Part shown: positions 1 to 10,099 of the stretch, piece after piece
Layout of the letters: every line of letters starts with the position of its first letter
Numbering within the stretch: position 1 is the first letter of the stretch
NCBI RefSeq assembly: GCF_001949145.1
Contig: NW_019091614.1
Location: 1-35,993 of the forward strand
DNA length: 35,993 nt
From: Acanthaster planci
Taxonomy: Eukaryota; Echinodermata; Asteroidea; Valvatida; Acanthasteridae
Direction of reading: 5' to 3'
Translations under genes and position numbers: made by a program
The notes under the pieces: model-generated
Seen by the model: only the letters and a program-made list of their open reading frames with translations
Databases searched by the model: none
Told to the model about the DNA's origin: nothing

Positions 1-1808
1 GACATAGAGAATCCGGTTATTCTGGCAAAGTCCGAAATCCGCGGTAGTTATAACTTGCCCAGCTTAATCTTAATCAGAGACCAGGTGTACAGGCTGCTTC
101 AGTTTCCTCATCAAAGATCTTTCCGATGGAAAATTGAGGAATAGCGAAGACCAACTCGCAAGGGGCAGCCATTCAGGCGCACGCCATAGATCGCTGATAG
201 GTGTTACTGTTTTTTCTGTGCAAACATCTGACACCTTTTGTCTTCTTTTTTTATGTAAAGTGTGTAAAGGTCCCTTTACCATCCTTACTACTACAAATCA
301 AGTTTACGGGACACAGACACACAACATTATTCCATGTTCTACTCACGCTCGTATCATGCCTCTGAAGTACATGTATACAGGTGCATGTTCTTACATGAGC
401 ATGGTTGTTATGGTGTCAGATAAAACAGCTAAAATCAGTGAAATAAAAACGATTCCTTGCTAAGGCCTGAAGACCAAACTGTAATATTCTGGGGATATTG
501 CTCCATTTGAAATAGCAAGTAGATATCAATGATGCCCTGTGTGTCCAACTACATGCACGTGGACTTGAAGTTCAGACAGACTGTACACATGACAGATGTA
601 TACACGCTACATAGGGGCGCAGAACAAGTGTTGCATTTAATGGAAAGGCTTTCAAATTGTGAAACCAATTTGTGCGCATGTGCCAAGGAAAAGGGCAAAT
701 CTGTAACCACGGTTCAGAGTAGTCAATGGAGCGTGCTAAGGTTCAGGTAGCTATCAATTTGTCTACCTCGATCCTGTCAGGTAAACTCAATTTCCAAAGT
801 TATTGTGGATCTCAATGCACTCGGGTAGCCAATGTAAAGTAACGTTCGAATGTTGTTTCCACAGGAATACTTCTTATTGGAACTCTACGTGTTCCCAGTA
901 GACATTCACTGTATTCCTATTAAGAGAACACACAGTTCCCTAGTCAGTGTGCACAAAGACAACCAGTATTTCCATTCAGGAATATGTGCCAACCTTATAC
1001 ACACCTAGCGTGGACCCGTGAATGGAAAAGGTTAACATACTTGTACTGCAGGTTGTGCAAACCTTGTGTGGACCAAAGATCGTATAGCACCACTAAACGG
1101 AGCAAGATGGAGAACTTCACCATGAATACACAAAAAACGTTGTTATTGCATAGGCGCCATTTGGGTGGGAATACGCTATGTTAATGCAACAGGTGCAGGC
1201 ACCGTGACAGGCACACACACCTGGTATGCCTGCGCCAACGTACACACTCAAATGGCGCCCATGATGATAACACCTTTTTGGCAGAGTTCTCCATTTTGCG
1301 CCGCGAAGCAGTGCTATACCATTTTTGCTGTGGACAAAGCTACATGTAAATCCATACAGGATAAATCTCCTTTCTGGAAACCAGTTTTAGAGGCTACTTT
1401 TAGGGTTGAGTTTTCTGTAGCCAAAAGAAGAACAGTCAAGGAGCCAACTACAGAAATCCAACTTAAAAGAGCGTTCACAGTGCCTGAAAAACGAGTATCT
1501 TCACCGACTTTTCATAACACGCCAAAAACAAAGGAATGTCTACACACTGGGTGAGTAACATAAACATGCATGCATTGTTCTAAATTGAAATATATAAGCG
1601 AGTGTTCCTAATTGGAGTAAGCAGTGTTCTCCAAGGAATATTCTGACTTATAAGATACTTCTTTTATGAGCTGGGAGAAAAGCTTATGGTTGGTTTGTGC
1701 AATGCGCAATGCCGGAAACCATTCCCCACTGATTTCAGCCTGGAAACCTGCCCAGCCTAAGGACACTTGAGCCCCCTGTTCAACAGCAAAAAAACCTGGT
1801 CATTTCAG
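1..1808. other. Region 3' of the coiled-coil gene; no gene recognised
   Basis: This should hold the 3' UTR of the minus-strand gene. It contains a short inverted repeat (1153-1259) and otherwise A/T-rich unique-looking DNA. An open frame on the plus strand at 1165-1554 (129 codons) has no recognisable domain and no splice context that supports it. I see nothing else. Confidence 0.5.
1153..1259. repeat. Short inverted repeat, possible MITE
   Basis: GGCGCCATTTGGGTG at 1153-1167 is matched in reverse complement by CACTCAAATGGCGCC at 1245-1259 (14 of 15 bases). The 77-bp interior is rich in CAC/GTG. The size fits a tiny nonautonomous DNA transposon or a chance foldback; no clear target duplication is seen. 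Confidence 0.4.
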
Positions 1809-1972
1809 TCAAATTTCCACCCACTTCTTGACGGCCAACTCCTCTCCCTCGTCATTCTCAGCTGTCTTCTCGTCCTCCGGATCCTCCGTGAAGTCGGACA
1901 TCACTTCGTACACTTTATTCACCACCCATTCCTGCACTTGGTACTTCAAGGTGGGCTTCTTCGGTAGCGGCT
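1809..1972 (-). CDS. Coiled-coil gene, last coding exon with stop
   Basis: The acceptor TTTTTTTTCTCCAG ends at 1973. The split codon C|AG gives Gln, followed by PLPKKPTLKYQVQEW and VVNKVYEVMSDFTEDPEDE, then an acidic stretch, and the protein ends in KKWVEI with TGA at 1811-1809. The alternation of hydrophobic residues in VVNKVYEVM suggests a short amphipathic helix. No AATAAA poly(A) signal appears on the minus strand below it in this window; the only near match is ATTAAA at about 641-636. Confidence 0.75.
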
Positions 1973-4900
1973 CTGGAGAAAAAAAATCACCAACACAACT
2001 GATAATCCGCGGTAGATCCTCAATCGCATCATTTACTTATTCATTCTGTAAACACTTCATGCCAGATGACGTCTAAATGCCCAGGGAAAATAAATGCAGT
2101 GGATCTTTAAACACGTCCCAGCAAATTCTGTACGTGGTGCCCTGTGACGTCTTCACACTCAAATGATTCCCAATGAGTCTGCACACACACAGATGTTCGA
2201 AATAGTCAGTGGCGGTTGAGCACGTGTGGAGCCCTTAACCCCTTCGCTACGGAGGACTGCTACTACCGTACCATTGTGTGAGCATTAGTGCATACCACAC
2301 ATACAGTCTATTCACCATGCAGCTGCTGGTTCAATGGGGCCTGCTGCTGGACAAAGCCCTCCATTCAGGGCATACCACAGCCCAGCAGGCGCAGTCAAAA
2401 TAATCCCGCCTTGAAGGGGTTAAGCGTCTATGAACCACAGCTTGGCATTGAAGCAACTCTCCCTAGTTGACAGTCTCAATGTTTTCAGAAGCAACAATGC
2501 GGTAAGCAACGTTGCACAAATCTTGAACAAATGACCAACAAGGTGTCAGCATTTACGAAGTTCACAAATTGACTGTGGGTGTTGAAGAAACCTTGTTAAA
2601 TTGTAAATCAACCCCTAACCATTTGGGGCCCACATAATGTCCATACGTATTTCATCACAAAGTATAACAACTCACTCGGCAGGCTTTTGGTAACACAAAC
2701 TAAAACAGAATTACATGCGCAAAAAAAACGGCCTTCAGTTCCACTCTAAGGATCCAGTCTCATTTACTTTCTTATCAAAAACAAATTGACTCAGAAAAGC
2801 TGCAAATTCACTGACACCATTATGAAGTATTACTACCCAAAGAAACTTGACAGTAACCTACGGATATCAGAGCTTGAAGGCAGGTCCGCAGAATCAGCTT
2901 CCACACCAAGTTCAACGGATGAAGGGTGCTCTTCAACACTGTAACTTCTCCTTGAAAATGAGAAAAAAAGTCAAACCATGCCGATACATCTCTGAGGGCA
3001 TTTATAAAAACTAAACACATTTAGCCTTTCGTAGTGTGTCCTCTCTTCAGAGACACAAAAGTTACACACTAAATAATCCAAGAGAATGGAACTTATTTGA
3101 AGTTTGCTTGTTGAGTTTGTAATTTTGTTATTGTAATTAGCGTGGTTTAACAGAATTCAAAACCACTGAATTCAAAAATGAAAAACCACTTCCACGGGCA
3201 AGTGTGCAAATGGCAGCCAGAACCAAGTATTTGGCCACAAGAGACCATGTCTTGAGACAACAAGGTTGACTTCATCATGTGGTGAAGTGGCTGACAGAGT
3301 TGACAATAAGAGGTTCCAACTCTCAATGTTTAGATTTTCTTTCTGCTTTTGAACTTGAGGACTGTCCTGGTGATGTCCGGAACAGCTACACGGAATTTGG
3401 TTCAGTGGAACAAACTATGCTGGGCAAAACAGGCAGCAAATCAGAGAGTTGATGGATCATTCACATTTTAAATATTTGTCACTTCCATCTTTTCCTATGA
3501 TTAAAAATCAAAACTAAATCCAGGGGGCCTCCAAAAAAAGGAGGGGCGGGGACCCTAAACAAGATGTTTTATTACTTCAGCCTACTGCAGTGTTGTAGTT
3601 AAGTCCCTTACGAGGCCCTGCAAGTTACTGCAAGTCCATTTTAAGCAAAGTAGAGAGCCATCCTGTCTCCAAACTAGATCGCAAACTAATTCAATTCAAC
3701 TGTGACAGAGGAATTCCTTTTTCATAGTTTGCTTCCTGCCTATGACCGGCCTTATTGATGGACTTGGGAGTGGACTTGAGGCAGGGCTCGCTGTGGAATG
3801 CAATGGACTGCTTTCTGTGGGTACCTCTCGATGTTTTCCAGTTGTTGGTGTAGTTCGTCGCATTCCTGGGACAGCTTGGTACACCGGTCCTTCTCTCGGT
3901 CCAGCATCTGCAGCACCTGAGTCATGTCACTGTTGGCCTTGAATTTGCCCAGTTCAGATTCTGTGGGTCAAAGAAAGGGGTCAGTGGTCAATGAAAAGGA
4001 AGCATAACATCCCCAGTTTGTGAACAATAATATGTTGTCTGATATCAAAAAAATCACATTCGGGTTCACTTTTGCACCAAATATGAACCGGCCTCAAATG
4101 GTCCCAGAGGAAACCACTGTGTTACATATTTTTGCATCGTGCGGAATACGGCCGTTTCACAATAGTGCACCACCAAGAGTTTGCAATGCATTGGCCAATC
4201 ACAATGCGCAAAATTTGTCAACTCAATGTGGGTTTGGAAAGGGTCGACAAATTTTGCGCGTTATGATTGGCCAACGAGTCGCAAACTCCATTACGGTGTA
4301 AAATAAGCCCGAGACAACAGACTTAAAAGCCTTCCTACGTAGTGTCTGGTTCTGTATCATGGTGTCCACTAGCTGCTCTTGGAGTGTCCTCAACTGCGTC
4401 TCATAAATACTCTTCTCATTCTCATCCCATTGGCTTGTCTTGGAGGTGACCGCCCCCGACCTCTGATGGGACTCCTCAGGCTGCCGACCCTGACTGTTTC
4501 TTCTCTCCTTCTGGAATGAAGACCAAAATTTAAGAAATTGGAGCTTGAGCAGTGAATTAACTTTGAGCAGTCCAAAATAACTTGGTCCCAGTACAATGTT
4601 TGCTGCAAGTTTTAAGTGAGTTCACAGGTTTGTTAACATGGCCTCTCACCAGCCAATGGGGGATATTTGTAAATTTGGCTGTCATTCTCATCAGCTAGCA
4701 AGAAGGGGAAGGAAAAAAAAGACGTCTCTTATGCAGACCTTTCAGTTAGTTTTTTACGCATTTTGCAACAACTTTGACAATTGTGATCTGCTCTATGGAG
4801 ATAATTCACAAGTCACCGATATCACTTTTGAATACGAGTCTTTAAAGTATCTCGCACCCTGGAAACCAATAGGAATAAGTGATATATCAAAACAAAGAGC

Positions 4901-6244
4901 TAAGCTTGTACTTTCTAATGCAAACTGAAACAATATTTCCCAAGAATTGACCTTATGACTCATTTTCACAGAGCAGGGAACAGTTATTAAACATTTGCTG
5001 GAACCCAAATGTATTGATTTAAAATTGAGCATTAACGTCTATTCTTGGCATGTACAATACTAAGAGTCCTATACTCTTAGAGAACTCTAACTCTGGGTCA
5101 TTCTATGACCCAATTTTTGTGACGGTGTCAATTGTTACATGGGTTCTGAAAAATGAACAGCTTTTTCCCTACAAGTGGATTCCAAAATGACATTGTTATA
5201 CATCTTGCAGGGCTGCATACAGAGGTGTGTGTTATTTTTACAGAGTAAATGACCTGCTCTACAGGTCATGACAGGTGGTAAAAGTTTTGGATGTGACAAG
5301 GACACCGTCACAAATTGTGCCCCAGCCTCAATGAATGACCCAGTTAACACCAAGGGAAATGCTGACATAAGGAGGAACTTGATGGACGGATTCACGCATG
5401 ACATAAATCTTGCGGAGTACACTGACATGGCACACTTCAACATTTCCCTTAACTTTCCTCATGCATCTTTGAAAAAACCTCTTTGTTGAACCTTCATGAA
5501 CAATTTCAGTGCCATGAAATTTCTTGTGAAATTCGAAAAAATGTGGCATCAAGAAATTAGGCACAAATTCAGCTATCAAAGTGTGATCTAAATGCGCAAT
5601 TAGAAATACCAAAACCATTACCATTAAAGAAATTCTTCGAAAATAAATTGATAAATCATTATTACCTCCACTCACATACCTACCGACGAGTTTGAAAGAA
5701 AGTTACTTTCTTATTTTTTGGCACATTTTAAAAGAGTTCATTGTGCAGTTAAAAAATATTGGAAAATCAGGTGAAAATAAAATTTCATTGGAAGTTTGTG
5801 GCAGGTTCATTAACTCAAAATTTATGAACAAGAATGTTGAGAACTTGATGAAATTTCGGACACATTGAAAAACTTGAGGTAAAAATATTGCTCTCGCAGG
5901 GCACTGGAGGCAAAAAATCAGACTGCACCACCTACCACGTAGGGGCTGTGCTACATTAGGGTACATAAACAATCATTTTGGATTAGGCCTACCTTCCTCT
6001 TGGTTCCTGGTGATGAAGGGTCCCCGGATGCCCCTTCTCTGTCATACTTTTTCCTGCTGGCTGATGGCGACCCTCCCTCTGCTGCATGATCGCTCAGTGA
6101 CTGCTCTTCCGTACTGGAATTGATGTCGTCCGACCCCGAGGAGGCGAGAACCTCGGACGAGGTGGAGCCCCGCTTCTGGAGGGCTCCCTCGGTGGGAGGA
6201 GCCTGCTTCTGGAAACGACTGCGGAGGTGGGCCCTTAATGACAT
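1809..6244 (-). CDS. Unidentified coiled-coil protein, five coding exons (gene-level entry)
   Basis: Seen: five exons on the minus strand, 6244-5993, 4510-4339, 3960-3825, 2950-2862 and 1972-1809, each with AG acceptors and GT donors. Phases run 0, 1, 2, 1 and every junction agrees; the spliced frame is open for 270 codons and ends in TGA at 1811-1809. Residues 1-84 are Ser/Glu/Lys-rich and look disordered. Residues about 85-115 are polar. Residues about 118-187 form a heptad-like coiled coil (ETQLRTLQEQLVDTMIQNQ, then DREKDRCTKLSQECDELHQQ). Residues about 188-216 are Ser/Glu-rich. The tail carries a short hydrophobic stretch, QEWVVNKVYEVMSDF, and a run of acidic residues. There is no signal peptide or membrane segment. 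I do not recognise the family; a cytoskeletal or trafficking adaptor would be a guess. An in-frame TGA lies five codons before the ATG, so 6244 is either the true start or lies just inside an exon whose acceptor is the CAG ending at 6249. The gene is head to head with IMPDH. Confidence 0.72.
1973..2861 (-). other. Last intron of the coiled-coil gene
   Basis: GT at 2861-2860, AG at 1974-1973. It holds the TTAA-flanked MITE at 2235-2423; the rest is A/T-rich with no recognised feature. Confidence 0.6.
2235..2423. mobile_element. piggyBac-like MITE, TTAA-flanked (copy A)
   Basis: The element starts TTAACCCCTTCGCTACGG at 2235 and ends CCGCCTTGAAGGGGTTAA at 2423. The TTAA at both ends matches the target-site duplication of piggyBac elements, and the inner ends share CCCCTTC in inverted orientation. 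It is 189 bp with no coding capacity. It lies in the last intron of the coiled-coil gene. A second element with related ends lies at 12281-12682. Confidence 0.6.
2862..2950 (-). CDS. Coiled-coil gene, exon 4
   Basis: A strong acceptor, TTTTTTCTCATTTTCAAG, ends at 2951. The 89-nt exon encodes RSYSVEEHPSSVELGVEADS and a further Ser-rich stretch. The donor is ATCC|GTAGGT (GT at 2861-2860). A second possible donor 4 nt downstream (GTAG|GTTACT) would break the frame into the last exon, so the first is preferred. Confidence 0.68.
2951..3824 (-). other. Third intron of the coiled-coil gene
   Basis: GT at 3824-3823, AG at 2952-2951. It contains a short C/G-rich hairpin near 3525-3547 (CCTCC, A7, GGAGG). 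No gene or clear transposon is seen. Confidence 0.6.
3825..3960 (-). CDS. Coiled-coil gene, exon 3 (coiled-coil core)
   Basis: The acceptor GACCCACAG ends at 3961. The exon is 136 nt, entering in phase 1 and leaving in phase 2. It reads SELGKFKANSDMTQVLQML, then a charged helix DREKDRCTKLSQECDELHQQ. The donor AGAG|GTACCC (GT at 3824-3823) is weak, but it is the one that joins in frame to the next exon. The same frame stays open for about 45 further codons past it, so intron retention would add an alternative tail. Confidence 0.72.
4177..4288. mobile_element. Palindromic CCAAT-bearing MITE, copy 1
   Basis: Arms at 4191-4219 and 4246-4274 are reverse complements at 27 of 29 positions. Each arm carries TTGGCCAATCA, a CCAAT box in mirrored orientation. 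Weaker matching (GAGTTTGC against GCAAACTC) extends the arms outward to about 4177 and 4288. The loop is 26 bp. A second copy of the same family lies at 31086-31169. It sits in the second intron of the coiled-coil gene. Confidence 0.65.
4339..4510 (-). CDS. Coiled-coil gene, exon 2 (start of coiled coil)
   Basis: The acceptor TTCATTCCAG ends at 4511 and the donor is CTAC|GTAGGAAGG (GT at 4338-4337). The 172-nt exon enters in phase 0 and leaves in phase 1. It encodes a polar lead (KERRNSQGRQPEESHQ) and then a heptad run, ETQLRTLQEQLVDTMIQNQ. The split codon C|AA gives Gln with the next exon. Confidence 0.75.
5087..5348. mobile_element. Foldback/MITE element with imperfect terminal inverted repeats
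   Basis: The left arm at about 5087-5129 (CTGGGTCATTC, then TTTGTGACGGTGTC) is matched in reverse complement by the right arm at 5301-5348 (GACACCGTCACAAA, then GAATGACCCAG). The innermost 14 bp match perfectly. The size, about 260 bp with no coding potential, suits a nonautonomous DNA element. Confidence 0.55.
5425..5975. repeat. Dispersed repeat family, copy 1
   Basis: This stretch aligns, with many substitutions and indels, to 10540-11195. Both run from TGGCACACTTCAAC..TTTCC through GTCATGAA-like, GAAAATCGG/AGG and TTTCAT blocks to AAAATATTGCTC, GAGGCAAAAAAT and a shared GGGGC.GTGC.A..TAGGGTACAT end. There is no long frame. It may be a degenerate SINE, LINE tail or nonautonomous DNA element. 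Confidence 0.55.
5993..6244 (-). CDS. Coiled-coil gene, first recognised coding exon (residues 1-84)
   Basis: The frame opens at ATG 6244 (MSLRAHLRSRFQKQ...) and is rich in Ser, Glu, Gly and Lys, with no predicted fold. The donor is AAG|GTAGGC (GT at 5992-5991), leaving phase 0. Just upstream on the minus strand is TTATCAG|G, a possible acceptor with a weak pyrimidine tract, so this could be an internal exon of a longer protein. Codon choice and GC content are clearly higher than in the flanking A/T-rich DNA, which supports real coding. Confidence 0.7.
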
Positions 6245-6584
6245 GGCCCTGATAACTGCTCAGTTGCATGTTTAAAAAAATGGAAATGTAGGTGGGTGAA
6301 CTCAAGGGTCATCACAGACACATGATCAACAGGTGATCAGGATACATCTTGGCTCTAATCTCATTTGGGTAGCTTGGACCCGACAAATCATTAAAAATTC
6401 TAATGTATAGGCCTACAAGTATTAAAATGATCTAAAATTCTAATGAGGGTGACAGTGACATGAGGGTCACATGGCAAGTTACTGCTTTTCAACAAAAGTA
6501 GGGCTGTATTCAAATAGGCCTATTTCTTTCCAAATTCAAATGTTCGAAGACACAACAGCGTAGGCCTCTCCATGGCCTCTCTCA

Positions 6585-6790
6585 AAATCAAACTGCAAAA
6601 TCAGGCCAAAATAGAATTTCATTAGAACTTTGAAGTGCTAGTAGTAGTACTGCCAGGCAAGCCTGCATAACCCAAAATTTATTAGGCTTAATGAAATGTC
6701 ACTGATTGTGAAATTTGAGGTCAAAATATTGCTCTCGTCTCGGTGTAGAAATAACATCATGCGGCCACGGCTAGGCTGGGTAAGCCACCT
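6585..6790. repeat. Dispersed repeat family, partial copy 2
   Basis: The order of blocks AAATCAGG..AAAATA.AATTTCATT, CCCAAAATTTATTA, AATGAAAT, TTTGAGGTCAAAATATTGCTCTCG and then a GGCCACG-like stretch matches the 3' third of the copies at 5425-5975 and 10540-11195. It is shorter and lacks the 5' part. Confidence 0.45.
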
Positions 6791-8248
6791 GACGCGCGTT
6801 CATGCCTGAGTGACGTCCTGACATGCCACTTTTGCCAGATTACAGGCCTTATAAGTTACGTTAATCATTGCTAATAATTTGAGAAATTGAGGCACTAGAC
6901 ACACCCAAACCTGGCAAGTTACAGTCGGAACTAGTTTATCTTTCTGGTTCCGAGAGAGAAGCCTCATCAAGAATGTCCGCAAGGTGCTTAGTGTAGGGCG
7001 GGTAGGGGCCACTTGTATGTAAACATGTTTTGGTACTTACAGTACATGCGATGCGTTTTACGTTTGACCAGTAATGCTAAGTTTTAATAGCGCCACCCAG
7101 AGTGGCATAGGGACAGGACGTGATCGTGACGTTATCGTGTATTTTTGGAATGTCTCAAACATGGGTGTTGGCAGCTTATTACCGGGATCCAAAGCACTTT
7201 GTTAAGGTAGACAAAGGTCCAGGGCAAAGAAGTCACCTGCAGAAGACTGATGAAAGCGAATTGGTGACAACCCGCATGGTCCCTTTCGTTTGGTTTTTCA
7301 ATATTTTCCGGGGGACGCGGGCCTTGCCCCCTCCTCGCAACCCAAATGGTCTCAAGTTACTTTTCCTTTATTACCCGCCCGGCCGGTTCCAGGTTTATAA
7401 AGTTGAGCATAGCACTTTTACCTCAACGTGGATAACTTATTTGAAGTTCAGTAGTTATTTTCAATATCCTGCAATATGAACAATTTTGAAGGTTATTAAA
7501 ACAAAGTGCTATTGCGGTTTCACTTTCTCACTCCGAGTCTGAACTGAGAAACGGTGACCGTGTTCCAAGTCCAGTGAACATGTCATGGCGTGCGACACAT
7601 TCTCACGAATAGGTATTTTTGAAAGAAGCCTTCAACTATAATTACATTTCCGAACAACAACTGTCTCCACACAGGATTAGTTAATAATTTTATGCACATG
7701 TTTATATACTGCATGGAACTGCAGGGACGGAGAAAACAGGAGCAAGTTTCAGATCCATGAACGAAACTTACAAAGACGTCACAGTCAGTCTTTTCGACCA
7801 CATTGATTTACTGTGTATTAATTGCTTCACTTTTTATGCCTTATTCAAATGGCAGAACGTATCTCAGCAACGTTTCGTCCCCCTGTCCGTTTCTTTCAGT
7901 TCTTTTATGCATTTTTTAATGTCCATATAGCAAACTGATATTCACCGTGGTTGGGGCCAGTGTACCGAGATCGCAAGACAAATGCTGTGATTCTAAATTC
8001 TTAAAGTGGCACTTGATACCCATATCCTCTACTCTGTGTATACAGAAAATAGAAAAGTTCTTGGGAGGCAGCGTAAAATTAAAATGTAGCATTTCAGCGG
8101 TCTTTATTTCCCTCGAAAAATATGATCTGAACTCAATTTTTTAAATTATTATTATCTATACATTCTCCTAAATCGAGAACCTATAAAAAGTCAGTATCAT
8201 TTTTATACATGTTTATTCTTTTGCACAGAATGTAACTGCCATCCCCCT

Positions 8249-8325
8249 AAACAAAACAAAACAAAGGAAAGGAAAGGAAAGGAAAGGAAAGGAAAGGAAA
8301 GGAAAGGAAAGGAAAGGAAAGGAAA
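8249..8325 (+). repeat. Compound microsatellite: (AAACA)n then (GGAAA)12
   Basis: Three AAACA-type units at about 8249-8264 are followed by twelve perfect GGAAA units at 8266-8325, ending in GGAAAAGAGAAAT. The perfect array suggests recent expansion. Reverse-strand open frames here are artefacts of the repeat. Confidence 0.95.
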
Positions 8326-8349
8326 AGAGAAATATAATACATCTATACA

Positions 8350-8464
8350 CAGTGGCGTAGCCACGGGGTGGGGGGCTGGGGCACGTGCCCCCACAAATTC
8401 CCAAGGTCAGAGTGTCCGGTGCCGCCCCCCCCCTACAAAAATAAAATCCTGGCTACGCACCAGA
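8350..8464. mobile_element. Short MITE with GTAGCCA ends
   Basis: The left end CAGTGGCGTAGCCA (8350-8363) and right end TGGCTACGCACCAG (8451-8464) share GCGTAGCCA in inverted orientation. The interior is G/C-homopolymer rich (GGGGTGGGGGGCTGGGGCAC against GTGCCGCCCCCCCC). Repeats with these ends are common in animal genomes. It follows the GGAAA array directly. Confidence 0.6.
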
Positions 8465-9223
8465 CCGTCAGAGGGCCCTCTGTGGCATGAACTTGCCGTG
8501 ACATTATTGCTCTGGCCATGTGTATAACTCTTTAACTCGCATAAATAAACCATTGTTCATTAATACAGCCCCTCAGGTTCATTAGTGCCGAATTTAAAGG
8601 GGGGAGGAAGGTCACTGCTCCCCGACCAGATCGTTTAGGAGCGAAAAACAAGTTAAAATTGAGCTGTTTGATCCTATAGGACAATGAAACTCCGACCAAT
8701 CGAAGACGAGTGTCCCATCGAGAAAAGGAGAACGCCTCCCCCTCCCCGGCGTGCGCGTAGCCAGGGTTTTACTTTCCCATTGCAAAATTCGCGTACTCGT
8801 TCTTTTCAAGCCATTTTCACCGTCCCAATTTTGCTTCTGAAATCTCCATCCCGTTGCATCCCCCGCTACGCTGCATGCCTAGCCAGGAATCCAGCAATGC
8901 GATGTGCTGACGTAGGCTTATCTATAGCTGTGCTCTGAAAAAAAGCAGCATCTTCTTCCACGCGGCATACAAACCATATAGGAAATTGCCGCGAAATTAC
9001 ATGGAACGATCCATCAAAATAATGCAGGGAAGGAAATAAACCCACCCTTGCAACCCTGAACAGGTCTCACCTGACTTGCGTTTGCATCAGAAAAACAATC
9101 GGGTGTACATTTAGAGATGTTATTTTTTCTGTATAAATTGGGGAGGGCCTAGGGAGAGTTAGTCTACCACTGTCGTTTTGAGAACACGCGCATCATTTTA
9201 AATGAGATGATGACAAGGGCGCG

Positions 9224-9234
9224 TATATAATAAA
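9224..9234 (+). promoter_or_regulatory. TATA-like box for the putative upstream IMPDH exon
   Basis: TATATAATAAA lies 84 bp before ATG 9318, which would place transcription start near 9255. The flanks are relatively CpG-rich (GGGCGCG, CGTGCGGC). Seen: motif and spacing. Inferred: promoter use. Confidence 0.35.
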
Positions 9235-9317
9235 TGTCCGTCTTTGCGTACTCTGCATCACACAGTGCAGTTGCAAGCTGAGGTGCTGTCATCCGTCCAA
9301 CGTGCGGCTGCATCATC

Positions 9318-9496
9318 ATGAATGACATGCTAAACTTGTGCATCAGTAGCGGCGACGCGGCCGGTGTTGGCATTGCGGGAAACGGCCCAGTCGTGCCCTT
9401 GTCTACACCAGGTTTACGGGATGGTGAGGCATTGGATGGGAAATCAGTGACGGGAGATGTGGAGACCAACGAAACAGTCCATGCAGACAGAAAGAG
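9318..9496 (+). CDS. IMPDH: Putative alternative first exon of IMPDH (61-residue N-terminal extension)
   Basis: The frame is open from ATG 9318 (A at -3; in-frame TGA 39 nt upstream) to the donor AAAGAG|GTAGGG (GT at 9497-9498), giving 59 codons plus 2 nt. The acceptor TTTTCTCCTATATTAAATTAG at 10360-10361 precedes the standard IMPDH start. Joining the two gives AG|A, AAA, ATG, in frame with IMPDH and no stop. The extension would be Gly/Asp/Val-rich, probably disordered, and ends in a basic HADRKRK cluster just before MADYV. Vertebrate IMPDH1 is known to have isoforms with alternative N-terminal exons, so an extended isoform is plausible. The opposite strand is also open here (9469-9164), so the exon may be chance or belong to another gene. 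Confidence 0.45.
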
Positions 9497-10099
9497 GTAG
9501 GGTGTGTGTAAAAAAAGAAAAGCAGCTCAACATCATATCACAATGAATCACTGAGGAATTACAGGTTGGAGGAGGAACTCATTTACATGGGACATGCAGG
9601 TGTCGTGTGGACTTTGTGCATTCCAGAATTGTCGCATAGGCCTACTCTGAAATACTGCGGGAAAGGGGTAGAAATGCAATCATTCTAAGTAGCTTATGAA
9701 CGTACCGTCGTCCGATTTGCTATTAAAATCCGCAAAAAGGTTTAACTGGAAATGGTACAGCAGGCCTAATTATATTTTTTGCACCATTAATAATCTGGAC
9801 AAAGGCATTATTTGCCTGTGGTCTCCTTCTCAAATTGTAAATAGCACGGATCACAGGAGCCGCTCCCACCACACCCTGTCTTTCTAGAGCAGCTTTGTCC
9901 GATTTATACATTTATTTTTTTTTCCCCAAGAATAAAAGATTTGCCACATCACAGTTATCTTTGTGGTTCAGTGTGCCCGGTGTGTGGTACATCAACATGC
10001 ACGCAAATTTCCCAACGTCCTCAAGCGAGCACAGTATCGACTACTCAAAACCTTGAAATCTGTCTTTGTATTCGGTTTTCGAAATGTGCGCCGAGTAAG

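Larger units (their letters stand above)
4511..5992 (-). other. First intron of the coiled-coil gene, mostly repeats
   Basis: GT at 5992-5991, AG at 4512-4511. It carries a foldback repeat (5087-5348) and a copy of the dispersed repeat at 5425-5975. Open frames in this stretch on both strands are short and look like chance frames in repeat DNA. Confidence 0.55.
6245..9317. other. Intergenic region between the two head-to-head genes (or unseen 5' exons)
   Basis: No confident exon is seen. It holds a partial dispersed repeat (6585-6790), a pentanucleotide array (8266-8325), a short MITE (8350-8464) and the TATA-like promoter before 9318. Untranslated or short 5' exons of the minus-strand gene could be hidden here. 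Confidence 0.5.

Noticed and set aside
1165-1554. 129-codon open frame on the plus strand
   Set aside because: No recognisable domain, starts inside a small inverted repeat, no supporting exon signals, and it lies where the minus-strand gene's 3' UTR is expected.
6800-7012. Possible minus-strand exon near 6950-6995 (a HLADILDEASL-like peptide in one frame)
   Set aside because: A plausible acceptor but no usable donor and no phase link to the exon at 6244; too weak to call.
7120-7479. 119-codon plus-strand frame
   Set aside because: No similarity I can recognise, no splice context, ordinary intergenic composition.
8203-8404. Two minus-strand frames with FPFLS repeats
   Set aside because: Direct translation of the (GGAAA)12 microsatellite.
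9164-9469. 101-codon minus-strand frame opposite the putative upstream IMPDH exon
   Set aside because: Probably the shadow of the plus-strand exon; I found no good donor or partner exon for it, although it is the main alternative to the extended-IMPDH model.
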